NCBI GenBank assembly: GCA_013377075.1 | Contig: JACABD010000002.1 | Span: 68,530-130,601 of the forward strand | Direction of reading: 5' to 3' | DNA: 62,072 nt | From: Geobacteraceae bacterium | GTDB lineage: Bacteria; Desulfobacterota; Desulfuromonadia; Geobacterales; DSM-12255 | Shown here: positions 7,127 through 18,940 of the stretch, in pieces | Layout of the letters: each line of letters opens with the position of its first letter | Numbering within the stretch: position 1 is the first letter of the stretch | The notes under the pieces: model-generated | Databases searched by the model: none | What the model was told of the DNA's origin: nothing | Seen by the model: the letters and a program-made list of their open reading frames with translations, nothing else | Made by a program: the position numbers and the translations under genes

Positions 7127-9532
7127 ATGAAAGTAACATATAATTGGCTTAAAGAGTTTGTTGATTTTGACCTTTCTCCTGAAGATCTTGCTCACTTGTT
7201 GACAATGCTTGGACTTGAAGTCGACTCAATAGAGTATATAGGGGCTGACCTTGATGACGTCATTGTTGCGCTTGTAGAAGAGCGAGCACAACATCCAAAT
7301 GCCGATAAACTTTCTCTTTGCAGGATTAATAACGGCAAGGAAATTTTGAGCGTTGTATGCGGTGCACAGAATTTTAAGTCAGGTGACAAGGTCGCGTTGG
7401 CTCAGGTCGGTTCAACTCTTCCTGGAGATTTCAAGATTAAAAGATCCAAAATACGCGGTGAAGAGTCATGTGGGATGCTCTGCTCTGAAAAAGAGCTAGG
7501 CCTTGCTGATGAGTCTGCTGGAATAATGGTTCTCTCTGAAGATTTGCAACTTGGCAAACCTTTATTTGATGCTCTTGGGATCAAGGATGTCGTCTTTGAA
7601 ATCGGTCTTACACCGAACAGGGCTGATTGTCTTAGCGTGATTGGCGTTGCCAGAGAAATCGCTGCAAAACTTGGCAAGAAGGTACGTTACGCTTCACACC
7701 AGATCTCTGAGACTGGTGTAGATGTTAATTCAATTGCATCTGTTGAGATAATTGATCCAGACCTGTGCCCCAGATATACTGCAAGATATGTATCAGGATG
7801 CAAAATTGCACCATCCCCGCAGTGGCTAGTAAACCGCCTTAAGGCACTCGGACAGCGTTCTATTAATAATGTGGTTGATATTACAAATTATGTTTTGATG
7901 GAGTATGGCCATCCTTTGCATGCTTTCAATTTTCGTGAATTGAAAGATGGTAAAATTGTCGTAAAAAGAGCTTCTGCCGAAGAAAAATTCATTACCCTGG
8001 ATGGTCAGGAAAGGGAATTAAACCCTACTGACCTTACCATAAGAGATGGTGAAAGAGCTGTTGCCCTTGCCGGCATCATGGGTGGAGAAAACTCGGAAAT
8101 TGCGGACGATACTTCAGAAATCCTGCTTGAAAGTGCATATTTTAACCCTTCTGCTGTTCGCCTGACGAGCAAACGTCTCGGTATTCACACTGAATCCTCT
8201 CATCGGTTTGAACGTGGAACTGACTTTAATATCGTTACTACCGTACTTGATCGAGCAGCTTCTCTGATTGCAGAGCTTGCCGGTGGAGTAGTTGCAAAAG
8301 GTATAATTGACGTTTTCCCATGTCATATACCTGAAAAGCGAATTAAGTTAAGAATCTCGAGAGTTAATGCCATTATAGGTATATCGCTTGATGAAGCAGA
8401 GGTAACATCAATCTTCACCAATCTCGAGTTTTCTGTTATCAAAACTGCGCCTGGTGAGCTTGAAGTTTCTGTCCCTTCGTTCAGGGTTGATATAGAGCGT
8501 GAGATAGACCTGGTTGAGGAGGTTGCACGGCTTTACGGCTTTGAGAATATCCCGACAACCATGCCGGTCGTTGAGGTCTTTTCAGACAGGATCCCGCATT
8601 ACCAGTTTCTTGAGCGTGCTGCCAGGGGGCACCTAAGCTCTACCGGATTCAACGAAGTTATCAATTTCAGTTTTGCCTCAAATCATGATATCCAGAGACT
8701 CAGATTATGTGATACGGACAGAAGAAATGCTGCAGTTGCCCTTCTGAATCCTTTGGTTGATGAACATGCGGTTATGCGAACAACACTTCTGCCAGGACTG
8801 CTTCAGACCGCTTCAAGGAATTTCAGCCTCAGAAACCTCAATCTTAGACTTTTCGAGATGAGACGGGTTTATTTGTCGCAAATTGGCCAGGAACTCCCGG
8901 ACGAACCGCTTCATATTGCCGGCCTGATGTCAGGGTTGCGTTATACAGAAGCATGGAATCAAACTAAGGAAATGGTTGATTTCTACGATATCAAAGGAGT
9001 CGTTGAATCAGTTATTTCGCTCTTCAGGCTATCTGATCTTTCATATTCGACAGATCGTACTGAACCTTACTATCACCCTGGCAAGTCGGCTTTGATATTT
9101 TGTAAAGATAGGCAGATAGGCTCTCTGGGGGAGATTCATCCAGATGTGCAGGAGAATTTTGAAATTGAGAAGCCTGTATACTACTTTGAGCTTGATTTTG
9201 CATCACTTGTAGAATTGAGTACTGGGACACCAGTTGTAAAATCTCCATCAAGGTTCCCTGATACCTACAGGGATATAGCAATGCTCATGAGTCTGGAAAC
9301 CACATCTGCGGCAGTCATTGACTGTATCAAGGGGATCCAGAGCGACAAAATTAAATCTGTTGATATATTTGATCTCTACACTGGTGACAAGATCCCTAAA
9401 GGTGAGAAAAGCCTAGCTGTAAGAGTGCGTTACGGCTCACTTGAAAAAACATTAACTGATGAAGAAGTCGGTAAACTGCATCAGAAAATTGTTAATAGTC
9501 TGATCTCAGAACTTAATATTAAAACAAGATAG
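7127..9532 (+). CDS. pheT: Phenylalanyl-tRNA synthetase beta subunit
   Basis: 801 residues, full length. Order: a tRNA-binding domain (about 40-150, with HPNADKLSLCRI), the B3/4 editing domain (about 210-380), the B5 domain (about 405-475), the catalytic-like core, and a C-terminal ferredoxin-fold anticodon-binding domain starting near VVKSPSRFPDTYRDIA. It provides editing and tRNA binding in PheRS. ATG at 7127 is the only start matching the family N-terminus MKVTYNWLKEFVDF. It is followed by ihfA, a conserved proteobacterial order, but with a separate promoter in between. Confidence 0.97.
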   Translation: MKVTYNWLKEFVDFDLSPEDLAHLLTMLGLEVDSIEYIGADLDDVIVALVEERAQHPNADKLSLCRINNGKEILSVVCGAQNFKSGDKVALAQVGSTLPGDFKIKRSKIRGEESCGMLCSEKELGLADESAGIMVLSEDLQLGKPLFDALGIKDVVFEIGLTPNRADCLSVIGVAREIAAKLGKKVRYASHQISETGVDVNSIASVEIIDPDLCPRYTARYVSGCKIAPSPQWLVNRLKALGQRSINNVVDITNYVLMEYGHPLHAFNFRELKDGKIVVKRASAEEKFITLDGQERELNPTDLTIRDGERAVALAGIMGGENSEIADDTSEILLESAYFNPSAVRLTSKRLGIHTESSHRFERGTDFNIVTTVLDRAASLIAELAGGVVAKGIIDVFPCHIPEKRIKLRISRVNAIIGISLDEAEVTSIFTNLEFSVIKTAPGELEVSVPSFRVDIEREIDLVEEVARLYGFENIPTTMPVVEVFSDRIPHYQFLERAARGHLSSTGFNEVINFSFASNHDIQRLRLCDTDRRNAAVALLNPLVDEHAVMRTTLLPGLLQTASRNFSLRNLNLRLFEMRRVYLSQIGQELPDEPLHIAGLMSGLRYTEAWNQTKEMVDFYDIKGVVESVISLFRLSDLSYSTDRTEPYYHPGKSALIFCKDRQIGSLGEIHPDVQENFEIEKPVYYFELDFASLVELSTGTPVVKSPSRFPDTYRDIAMLMSLETTSAAVIDCIKGIQSDKIKSVDIFDLYTGDKIPKGEKSLAVRVRYGSLEKTLTDEEVGKLHQKIVNSLISELNIKTR

Positions 9533-9543
9533 AACAAAAACGA

Positions 9544-9572
9544 TTGCCATAAACAACCCCTTGTGGTATATA
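9544..9572 (+). promoter_or_regulatory. Sigma-70-like promoter for ihfA
   Basis: TTGCCA (9544-9549) and TATATA (9567-9572) have a 17-nt spacer in the pheT-ihfA gap. This gives a leader of about 50 nt before the ihfA ATG. ihfA and the MerR gene can thus be expressed apart from pheST. Confidence 0.55.
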
Positions 9573-9628
9573 ACATTTCCGCTTGCGGGACAATAATTAA
9601 CGCGATTAATCAATAACTTGAGGGTGAT

Positions 9629-9904
9629 ATGACGAAGGCTGACATTGTAGAGAAAATTTACGAGAAGGTTGGGTTTTCTAAGAAGGAATCTGCAGAGCTT
9701 GTTGAACTTGTCTTTGATATTATGAAAGACACCCTTGAGTGTAGTGACAAGATTAAAATTGCTGGTTTCGGTAACTTTGTTGTTAAAGCAAAAGCTGATC
9801 GCAGAGGAAGAAATCCTCAAACTGGTGAAGAAATTACAATCTCAGCCAGAAGAATACTTACCTTCAAGCCGAGTCAGGTACTTAAAGCATCAATAAATAA
9901 ATAA
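9629..9904 (+). CDS. ihfA: Integration host factor alpha subunit
   Basis: 91 residues of the HU/IHF family. The dimerising helices are followed by the DNA-intercalating beta-arm RRGRNPQTGEEI with its Pro at the tip, and the C-terminal helix. The location directly after pheT is the standard place for ihfA. IHF bends DNA and assists sigma-54 promoters and nucleoid structure; a sigma-54 activator (pilR) is in this window. GAGGGTGAT provides the ribosome site. A second family member lies at 44860 on the same strand. Confidence 0.93.
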   Translation: MTKADIVEKIYEKVGFSKKESAELVELVFDIMKDTLECSDKIKIAGFGNFVVKAKADRRGRNPQTGEEITISARRILTFKPSQVLKASINK

Positions 9905-9921
9905 ATTTGTCTGGAGGAGCT

Positions 9922-10254
9922 GTGACAGAGGCAGCTTCTGAAAAGCTATACTTTAAAATTGGCGAAATTGCCGAAACCCTTAACATTAATACATCAGTAC
10001 TTAGGTTCTGGGAGACTCAATTTGATTCTCTTTCACCCTGTAAAACCAGAACAGGTCAAAGACTTTACTCTCGTAATGATTTTGAAAAAATTAAGCATAT
10101 TTACAACCTTCTTTATGTCCAGAAACTGACAATAGCCGGAGCCAAAGTAAGATTATCTTTGACAAAAAAGGGAAAGAGTCAAATACAATCTGATCCTGCT
10201 GAGCTTATTCAGTTACTTTGTAATGAGCTTAAGGGTCTTAGGAACTTATTATAG
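9922..10254 (+). CDS. MerR-family transcriptional regulator
   Basis: About 110 residues. The N-terminal winged helix-turn-helix reads YFKIGEIAETLNINTSVLRFWE, the form seen in the small MerR proteins that follow ihfA in many proteobacteria. No C-terminal effector domain or metal-binding cysteines are present. GTG at 9922 is preferred, with GGAGGAG (9913-9919) just upstream; an in-frame TTG at 9907 would place that site inside the gene. It is separated from ihfA by 17 nt and probably co-transcribed. Target genes are unknown. Confidence 0.85.
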   Translation: MTEAASEKLYFKIGEIAETLNINTSVLRFWETQFDSLSPCKTRTGQRLYSRNDFEKIKHIYNLLYVQKLTIAGAKVRLSLTKKGKSQIQSDPAELIQLLCNELKGLRNLL

Positions 10255-10272
10255 TTGAAAGCATTAAATTAT

Positions 10273-10349
10273 CGGTGCGTAGCGCAGCCTGGTAGCGCAC
10301 TAGACTGGGGGTCTAGTGGTCGCAAGTTCGAATCTTGTCGCACCGACCA
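10273..10349 (+). tRNA. tRNA-Pro (anticodon GGG)
   Basis: The full cloverleaf has acceptor CGGTGCG/CGCACCG, D arm GCGC/GCGC, anticodon stem CTAGA/TCTAG with loop CTGGGGG (canonical T33, anticodon GGG), and T arm GCAAG-TTCGAAT-CTTGT with one G-U pair. CCA is encoded at 10347-10349. It reads proline CCC/CCT codons. It lies 18 nt after the MerR gene and may be part of the same transcript; a strong terminator follows. Confidence 0.96.
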
Positions 10350-10354
10350 TAATT

Positions 10355-10388
10355 AAAGGCTTTACGGGTTGTCCGTAAAGCCTTTTTG
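10355..10388 (+). terminator. Intrinsic terminator after tRNA-Pro
   Basis: A 13-bp perfect stem AAAGGCTTTACGG (10355-10367) / CCGTAAAGCCTTT (10373-10385), 5-nt loop, then a short T tract. It ends the ihfA-merR-tRNA-Pro unit. Confidence 0.88.
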
Positions 10389-10431
10389 CTTAATAACTGT
10401 TTAGATAGCAAATTTCAGGAGGTACTGATAG

Positions 10432-10758
10432 TTGAGAATATGCGTTTATCTATTTATTGCCGTGGTCATCTTCATCTCTGGTTGTAGTAATAGCAACGAG
10501 AAATCTATTATCGGGACATGGCAGGAACTCAATAACCCCCTGGGGAAACTTGAGTTTAATAAGGACCATTCAGGAATTGCTTACTGGCCTAATGAAGTTG
10601 GTGTGCAGGAAAGTTCGGTGATGAAATGGAAGGTTCTTAAAAAGGAAAACATGGTCTCAGTAATCACTCCCCCAGGACCAGTTAACTTTACCATAAAGCA
10701 GGATAGACTGATTTCTCCAAATGGTGTTGTGCTGATAAAGGTCAAGGAGAAACCTTAA
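10432..10758 (+). CDS. Small lipoprotein of unknown function
   Basis: 108 residues starting at a TTG with AGGAGGT (10417-10423) 8 nt upstream; the nearby ATG is out of frame. The N-terminus is a clear type II signal, VYLFIAVVIFISGCSNS, with the lipobox cysteine near residue 18. The mature part begins SIIGTWQE and is rich in beta-strand patterns, as in small lipocalin-like domains of bacterial lipoproteins. I do not recognise a specific family. It stands between the tRNA-Pro terminator and the nucleotidyltransferase gene, with a 70-nt gap after it. Confidence 0.75.
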   Translation: MRICVYLFIAVVIFISGCSNSNEKSIIGTWQELNNPLGKLEFNKDHSGIAYWPNEVGVQESSVMKWKVLKKENMVSVITPPGPVNFTIKQDRLISPNGVVLIKVKEKP

Positions 10759-10828
10759 GTCATCTGTTTATAGATCAAGTTTAAGTGTTACACTGTTAAA
10801 ATCAATATTTGCACTTTTACGGGGAAAC

Positions 10829-13441
10829 ATGGAAGTTATCACCACTCATGTAAATGCTGATTTTGACTGTCTGGGCGCTATGATAGCTGCTCGTAAGATC
10901 TATCCTGAAGCGCTCATGGTTTTTTCCGGGTCCCAGGAGAAAGGGGTCCGGAACTTTCTTTCAAAGTCAGATCTCACATTCACCCGTCTAAAAGATATCA
11001 ACCTTGCCGAAATCTCACGTCTGATAATTGTTGACTGTCAACACTCCTCAAGGATAGGTAGTTTTTCTACTATTCTTAATAATGAAGGGCTTGAAGTCCA
11101 TATTTATGACCACCATCCCGATATGGCTGGCAATATCCAGGCATCAGGTGGTGTCATCCGCTCCTCTGGCTCAACTTCCTCTATACTTTCAATAATTCTA
11201 AAATCCAACGAATTGCATCTCACACCTGAAGAGGCCACTGCCATCCTTCTTGGTATATATGAAGATACCGGTAACCTGACTTACCCAGGTACATCTACTG
11301 AGGATTTTATTTCTGCTGCGTGGCTTCTGGAGAAGGGCGCACAGCTTTCTGCTGTCAGTGATTTTTTAACGACAGAGCTAAATGCAGACCAGATTTCACT
11401 TTTAAATGATCTGCTACACTCAATGAAAAGGATTGTCATTGGTGGGCTGGATATCTGTATCGCCAGTGCAACTCTTGATTCCTACATTAGTGATATTGCT
11501 TCACTTGCCCAGATTATGCGTGATATGGAGAGTATAGAAACACTTTTTATGGTAGTCGGTATGGGAAGCCGTGTGCATATCGTCGCTCGAAGTCGCGGCA
11601 CCGGAGTAAATGTAGGCGAGTTTCTGCAACATTTCGGTGGAGGAGGTCATCCATCTGCTGGTTCAGCAACAATAAAAGATTTTACAGTCATTCAGGTTAT
11701 TCGCAGGATTGAAAATCTGCTTTTGTCTGCACTGCACTCTGGTAGAGCGGTTTCATCCATAATGTCCTCCCAGGTAAAAACTATCAGCGCTGACAGTACT
11801 ATTGCAGAAGCCAGGTCACTTCTAACCAGATATAACATTAATGCAATGCCTGTTCTGGACGTTTATCGAATGGTTGGCGTAATTTCCCGGAGAATTGTTG
11901 AAAAGGCTCTCTATCATAAACTCGATCAATCACCGGTAACAGACTATATGCACACGGATTTTGTCCGCCTAACCCCTGATACCTCAATCCTTGAGGTTAA
12001 GGAATACCTGACGGGAGAAGGGCATAGATTTGCTCCGGTCTTTTGCTGCGATACTCTTGTTGGAGTGGTAACCCGTACCGATCTGTTCCGTTATCTCAAC
12101 AGTGTTGAGCGTCGGAACGATCCAGAAGAGAGCCAAAGTGATATCGGCCAGGATATCGTTACCAAAATAAGGCATTCTTTGCCACATAAGGTGTTCGAGA
12201 CGCTTCGTAGCCTTGGCAGAGTAGGGGATGAGCTTGGGTTAAAGGTCTATGCTGTGGGGGGCTTTGTTCGTGATCTTATAATAGGTCAGCCAAATTCCGA
12301 TATTGATGTGACTGTAGAAGGAGATGGAATCCTCTTTGCTAAGACTTTTGCCTCTGAGGCGGGCTGCCGGATAAAGAGCCATATGAAGTTCGGCACAGCC
12401 ACTATAATCTTCCCGGATCATTCAAAGGTCGATGTAGCAAGCACAAGACTTGAGTATTATGACTCGCCAGGGGTTCTACCGACGGTCGAACGATCATCGC
12501 TGAAGATGGATCTCTATCGGCGCGACTTTACTATTAATACTCTGGCAGTTGCGCTCTTTTCTGAAAGCTTTGGCAGACTCATAGATTTCTATTCAGCCAG
12601 AAAGGATCTTAAGGAAAAGAGCATCAGGGTTCTCCATAATCTCTCTTTTGTGGAGGATCCTACCAGGGTATTCAGGGCCATCCGCTTTGAACAGCGCCTT
12701 GGCTTCAAAATGGCAACTCATACTGAAAACCTTATTAAAAACAGTATTAGAATGAATTTCCTCGATAAACTGTGTGGAAGGCGGCTCTTAAACGAGCTTA
12801 TTCATATATTTGAAGAAAACGAGCCCCATCTTGCAGTTGAGAGGATTGGCTCTTTGGGTGCACTCAAATATATCCACAGATCACTGGTAGATGTAAACAG
12901 TATTGTTCCGATATTTAAAGAGTCATATCAAGTGGTTTCATGGTTTGAACTCCTTTACCACAAACAACCTTTTGAGAAATGGATCATCTACCTGCTGGCA
13001 CTTTGTACTAATTTGTCTTCTGATGAATTTGTCGAGACATGCATCCGCCTGGATATTCCGCCAAAAATCATTAACAGATATTTTGAGGCAAAGGTCGACG
13101 GAGTAAAGGCGCTGGAAAAAATCAGAGCCGGTATGTATCGCAAAAACAGATCGCTTCTCCCAAGCGAGGTCTGCCATCTGCTGCGCGAGCTTCCTATTGA
13201 AATTCTTCTGCATCTGATGGCACGTACCGATGAGGATACAAGGCGTCAGTTTTCCATATACATTACCAATCTTTCTATGGTGCAAAGAATTGTCGACGGA
13301 AACGATCTTGCTAAACTTGGCATCAAACCAGGGCCTGTATATAAGGAAATCCTTGACGCCGTTCTCGATGCCAGGCTCGATGGAATGGTTGAAACACGGG
13401 CAGATGAACTTGAACTGGTAAACAGATTGACTACTATTTGA
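10829..13441 (+). CDS. DHH - CBS - tRNA nucleotidyltransferase/poly(A) polymerase fusion protein
   Basis: 870 residues with three parts. Residues about 1-310 are a DHH/DHHA1 phosphoesterase unit: THVNADFDCLGAM, VDCQHSS, YDHHPD and the DHHA1 motif FGGGGHPSAGSA. Two CBS repeats follow (about 315-430). The rest is a class II nucleotidyltransferase with GGFVRDL, the catalytic NSDIDVTVEGDG, RRDFTINTLAV and a helical tail. Such fusions in Aquifex and Geobacter relatives act on tRNA 3' ends, often as the A-adding enzyme of a split CCA system; A-adding activity here is inference. Both catalytic sets look intact. All key residues of the DHH part are also present, so that domain may be active. Confidence 0.88.
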   Translation: MEVITTHVNADFDCLGAMIAARKIYPEALMVFSGSQEKGVRNFLSKSDLTFTRLKDINLAEISRLIIVDCQHSSRIGSFSTILNNEGLEVHIYDHHPDMAGNIQASGGVIRSSGSTSSILSIILKSNELHLTPEEATAILLGIYEDTGNLTYPGTSTEDFISAAWLLEKGAQLSAVSDFLTTELNADQISLLNDLLHSMKRIVIGGLDICIASATLDSYISDIASLAQIMRDMESIETLFMVVGMGSRVHIVARSRGTGVNVGEFLQHFGGGGHPSAGSATIKDFTVIQVIRRIENLLLSALHSGRAVSSIMSSQVKTISADSTIAEARSLLTRYNINAMPVLDVYRMVGVISRRIVEKALYHKLDQSPVTDYMHTDFVRLTPDTSILEVKEYLTGEGHRFAPVFCCDTLVGVVTRTDLFRYLNSVERRNDPEESQSDIGQDIVTKIRHSLPHKVFETLRSLGRVGDELGLKVYAVGGFVRDLIIGQPNSDIDVTVEGDGILFAKTFASEAGCRIKSHMKFGTATIIFPDHSKVDVASTRLEYYDSPGVLPTVERSSLKMDLYRRDFTINTLAVALFSESFGRLIDFYSARKDLKEKSIRVLHNLSFVEDPTRVFRAIRFEQRLGFKMATHTENLIKNSIRMNFLDKLCGRRLLNELIHIFEENEPHLAVERIGSLGALKYIHRSLVDVNSIVPIFKESYQVVSWFELLYHKQPFEKWIIYLLALCTNLSSDEFVETCIRLDIPPKIINRYFEAKVDGVKALEKIRAGMYRKNRSLLPSEVCHLLRELPIEILLHLMARTDEDTRRQFSIYITNLSMVQRIVDGNDLAKLGIKPGPVYKEILDAVLDARLDGMVETRADELELVNRLTTI

Positions 13442-13456
13442 AAAGTGGAGGGGATT

Positions 13457-13898
13457 ATGTTAACAGAAGGAGCTGTAGCACCGGATTTCGCTCTGTTGGG
13501 GAGCGATGGCAAGGTGCATTCACTGAAGGATTACAGAGGCAAAACCGTTGTAATCTATTTCTATCCACGTGACAATACCCCCGGCTGCACCAAGGAAGCA
13601 TGCGGGTTCAGGGACAATCACACGCTGGTTTTGAGTCTGAATGCTGTTGTTCTCGGTGTCAGCAAAGACTCCATGAAATCACATGACAAGTTCATAAAGG
13701 ATTTCTCTCTGCCATTTATTCTTCTATCGGACCCAGAACTGGAGATGATGAAAAATTACGGTGCCTATGGTGAGAAGATTATGTACGGAAAGCCTGTTAA
13801 CGGAGTAATCCGTTCAACAGTGGTATTTGGCCCTGATGGTGTTGTTCAAAAGCATTGGAAGAAAGTGACGAAGGCTGAGACGCACCCAGAGGACGTAA

Positions 13899-13924
<26 letters not shown>
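13457..13924 (+). CDS. bcp: Thioredoxin-dependent peroxiredoxin, BCP/PrxQ type
   Basis: 155 residues. The motif FYPRDNTPGCTKEACGFRD carries the peroxidatic Cys and, five residues later, the resolving Cys typical of atypical 2-Cys PrxQ proteins. It reduces hydroperoxides in the cytoplasm using thioredoxin. ATG at 13457 is preferred, with GGAGGGG 3-9 nt before it; an in-frame GTG at 13445 would place that site inside the gene. It converges with bioA, overlapping by 26 nt, so the two transcripts are antisense at their ends. Confidence 0.93.
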
Positions 13925-16981
<3,057 letters not shown>

Positions 16982-16999
16982 ATGATCTCCTAGGTTTCA

Positions 17000-17027
17000 A
17001 TTAGCACAACAGTAAAAACATTGTCAA
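17000..17027 (-). promoter_or_regulatory. bio operon promoter
   Basis: On the minus strand TTGACA (17027-17022) and GCTAAT (17005-17000) have a 16-nt spacer. The -35 box lies within one arm of the inverted repeat at 17021-17052, so repressor binding would block polymerase. Confidence 0.5.
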
Positions 17028-17052
17028 CCTGATTCGCTTGAGTGGTTGACGG
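17021..17052. promoter_or_regulatory. BirA-like biotin operator
   Basis: TTGTCAACC (17021-17029), a 14-nt spacer, and GGTTGACGG (17044-17052) form an inverted repeat. It resembles the known BirA operator pattern TTGTAAACC-N14-16-GGTTTACAA, with 7 of 9 mirrored positions matching. It lies directly upstream of bioB and overlaps its -35 box. The birA gene itself is not in the window. Confidence 0.7.
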
Positions 17053-17144
17053 CGCTGGAATGTATACATCCCCTTAAAGCTGTTGCGCGTAATCTTTTGG
17101 CTGTGCTATTAATAACTGATTTTCATTTATCCAGAGAGGCGTTG

Positions 17145-17981
17145 ATGTCACAGGAAAAAGTACTCCCCTTTATTGAGCATCTGGTAGAGCTAAGAAAACG
17201 CCTGATTGTCATAGTTATTGCTGTTGTCATTGGAATGGGGGTTGCCTGGAATTTCTCAGGGAATATTCTCTCATTTATCGAAAAGCCGATAAGTGGCAAG
17301 ACATACCTTACAGACCTAAAAAAAACAGTCTATTCAGAAGTAAAGGTCAGATTCCCATCCTTTTACAGCCGCTATCAACTTGACAAGGAGATGGTCACAA
17401 ACATCAAAGAGCGTCGCCTCAACTACAGCGCACCTCTTGAGCCTTTTTTTGTTCAGTGCAAAATATCGTGCATTGCCGGATTAATCATAGTTTTACCGGT
17501 TGTATTCTATCAACTCTGGCTGTTTATCGCTCCAGGACTTACCTTTAAAGAAAAAAGACTGGTCATACCATTTGTAACTGCCAGTACACTCACTTTCTGT
17601 CTGGGGGCGTTATTTTTCCTTTTTATTATCTGGCCTGTAATTATTAACTTTTCACTTTCCTATGAAGCGGAAGGCCTTCAGAGCTGGTTTAATCTCTCTG
17701 CATATGTAAACTTCTGCCTGCGGCTGATACTCATGTTTGGATTGATTTTTGAGCTGCCTATTCTGGCGCTACTACTTTCAAGGCTCGGGTTCGTTTCTTA
17801 TGAACTACTTGCAAAAAACCGTAAATATGCTCTTCTTGCCAGCTCAATTATTGCGGCTTTTCATGCTGACCTGGTTACAATGTTTGTTGTAATGATGCCA
17901 CTTTACTTAATGTATGAAATCAGTGTATGGGTTGCTTTCTTTTTCGGCAAAAAGAGAGTGAAGACGGCAGATCTTCCATGA
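17145..17981 (+). CDS. tatC: Sec-independent protein translocase TatC
   Basis: 278 residues, six membrane segments. TatC recognises twin-arginine signals at the inner membrane. FIEHLVELRKRL near the N-terminus, FYQLWLFIAPGL and FGLIFELPI match the family's functional motifs. The first periplasmic loop is longer than usual, with about 35 extra charged residues including VRFPSFYSRYQLDKEM. ATG at 17145 is chosen since the family N-terminus starts there; an in-frame ATG at 17046 would run through the bio operator. tatA/B are not adjacent. The stop overlaps ribF by 4 nt (ATGA). Confidence 0.93.
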   Translation: MSQEKVLPFIEHLVELRKRLIVIVIAVVIGMGVAWNFSGNILSFIEKPISGKTYLTDLKKTVYSEVKVRFPSFYSRYQLDKEMVTNIKERRLNYSAPLEPFFVQCKISCIAGLIIVLPVVFYQLWLFIAPGLTFKEKRLVIPFVTASTLTFCLGALFFLFIIWPVIINFSLSYEAEGLQSWFNLSAYVNFCLRLILMFGLIFELPILALLLSRLGFVSYELLAKNRKYALLASSIIAAFHADLVTMFVVMMPLYLMYEISVWVAFFFGKKRVKTADLP

Positions 17982-18940
17982 TTGTCTATCGTTCAATTAG
18001 CGAGATTAAGGAATTACTCTCTAAACCTGTTGTGACGATCGGCAACTTTGATGGTGTTCATCTTGGTCACAGGGAGATCTTCAGAAAACTTAAAAAAACT
18101 GCCAAAGAAATAGGTGGGGTTTCTGTTGTAATTACCTTTGACCCTCATCCGCTCAAAGTCGTAAATAGTTTTAACGCAGTCTCTCTAATAAATACCCTTG
18201 ATGAAAAGATAACTTTGATCGAAGCCTCAGGTATTGATTACCTGATTATTATCAATTTCGACGCTGAATTCGCACAGCTTTCAGCAACCGATTTTATTGA
18301 AAAGATTCTTGTTGGCAAAATCGGCTTAAATCAGCTGATTATAGGTTATGACTATGCTTTCGGTCGTGGAAGAGAAGGTAATCTTGCCCTGTTAAAAAAA
18401 TTGGGTTTAAAGTACTCCTATGAAGTTGAAGAACTTGCTCCAATTGCCGACGGCTTGGTAACTTTCAGTAGCTCTCTGATACGCAAAATGATCTTAGCCG
18501 GGGATGTCTCAGGGGTAGTACGTTATCTAGGAAGAAACTTCTCGCTGGCTGGCAAAGTTGTTCATGGTGCTAACAGAGGCAAATCTTTGGGTTTTCCGAC
18601 CGCCAACATAGAGTCTGACAAAGAACTTATTCCGGCTGACGGTGTTTATGCTGTCAAGGTGAAGCTTGATGATCTGCTGTATGATGCTGCCTGTAACATA
18701 GGTTTTAATCCAACTTTCAAATCTGGCCGTAAAACTCTGGAGGTCTTCATTTTTGACCTAGATGAGGATATTTATGGAAGGGAGATAAGAATCTATTTCT
18801 TCGAGCGTTTGCGGGATGAGAAATGTTTTGAAAATCCGCGGGACCTTGTCAATGCTATTTCTAATGACGTTGCCACTTGCAGAAAGATTCTGGCATCAAC
18901 TCAACTTGTTGTATACAGGGAATATTTGGAGAGTTTATGA
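17978..18940 (+). CDS. ribF: Bifunctional riboflavin kinase / FAD synthetase
   Basis: 320 residues. The N-terminal FMN adenylyltransferase half has GNFDGVHLGHREIF (about residue 20) and a SSSLIRK motif; the C-terminal riboflavin kinase half has GKSLGFPTANIE (about 208). It converts riboflavin to FMN and FAD in the cytoplasm. ATG at 17978 overlaps the tatC stop as ATGA. A longer frame from 17927 lies in tatC and is not conserved in type. The following gene overlaps its stop in the same way. Confidence 0.95.
   Translation: MIVYRSISEIKELLSKPVVTIGNFDGVHLGHREIFRKLKKTAKEIGGVSVVITFDPHPLKVVNSFNAVSLINTLDEKITLIEASGIDYLIIINFDAEFAQLSATDFIEKILVGKIGLNQLIIGYDYAFGRGREGNLALLKKLGLKYSYEVEELAPIADGLVTFSSSLIRKMILAGDVSGVVRYLGRNFSLAGKVVHGANRGKSLGFPTANIESDKELIPADGVYAVKVKLDDLLYDAACNIGFNPTFKSGRKTLEVFIFDLDEDIYGREIRIYFFERLRDEKCFENPRDLVNAISNDVATCRKILASTQLVVYREYLESL

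Noticed and set aside
17046-17068. TTGACG / TATACA as a tatC promoter
   Set aside because: The spacing is only 11 nt, too short for sigma-70.
17046-17144. An N-terminally extended TatC from the ATG at 17046
   Set aside because: The extra 33 residues are not TatC-like, and the start falls in the BirA-like operator.
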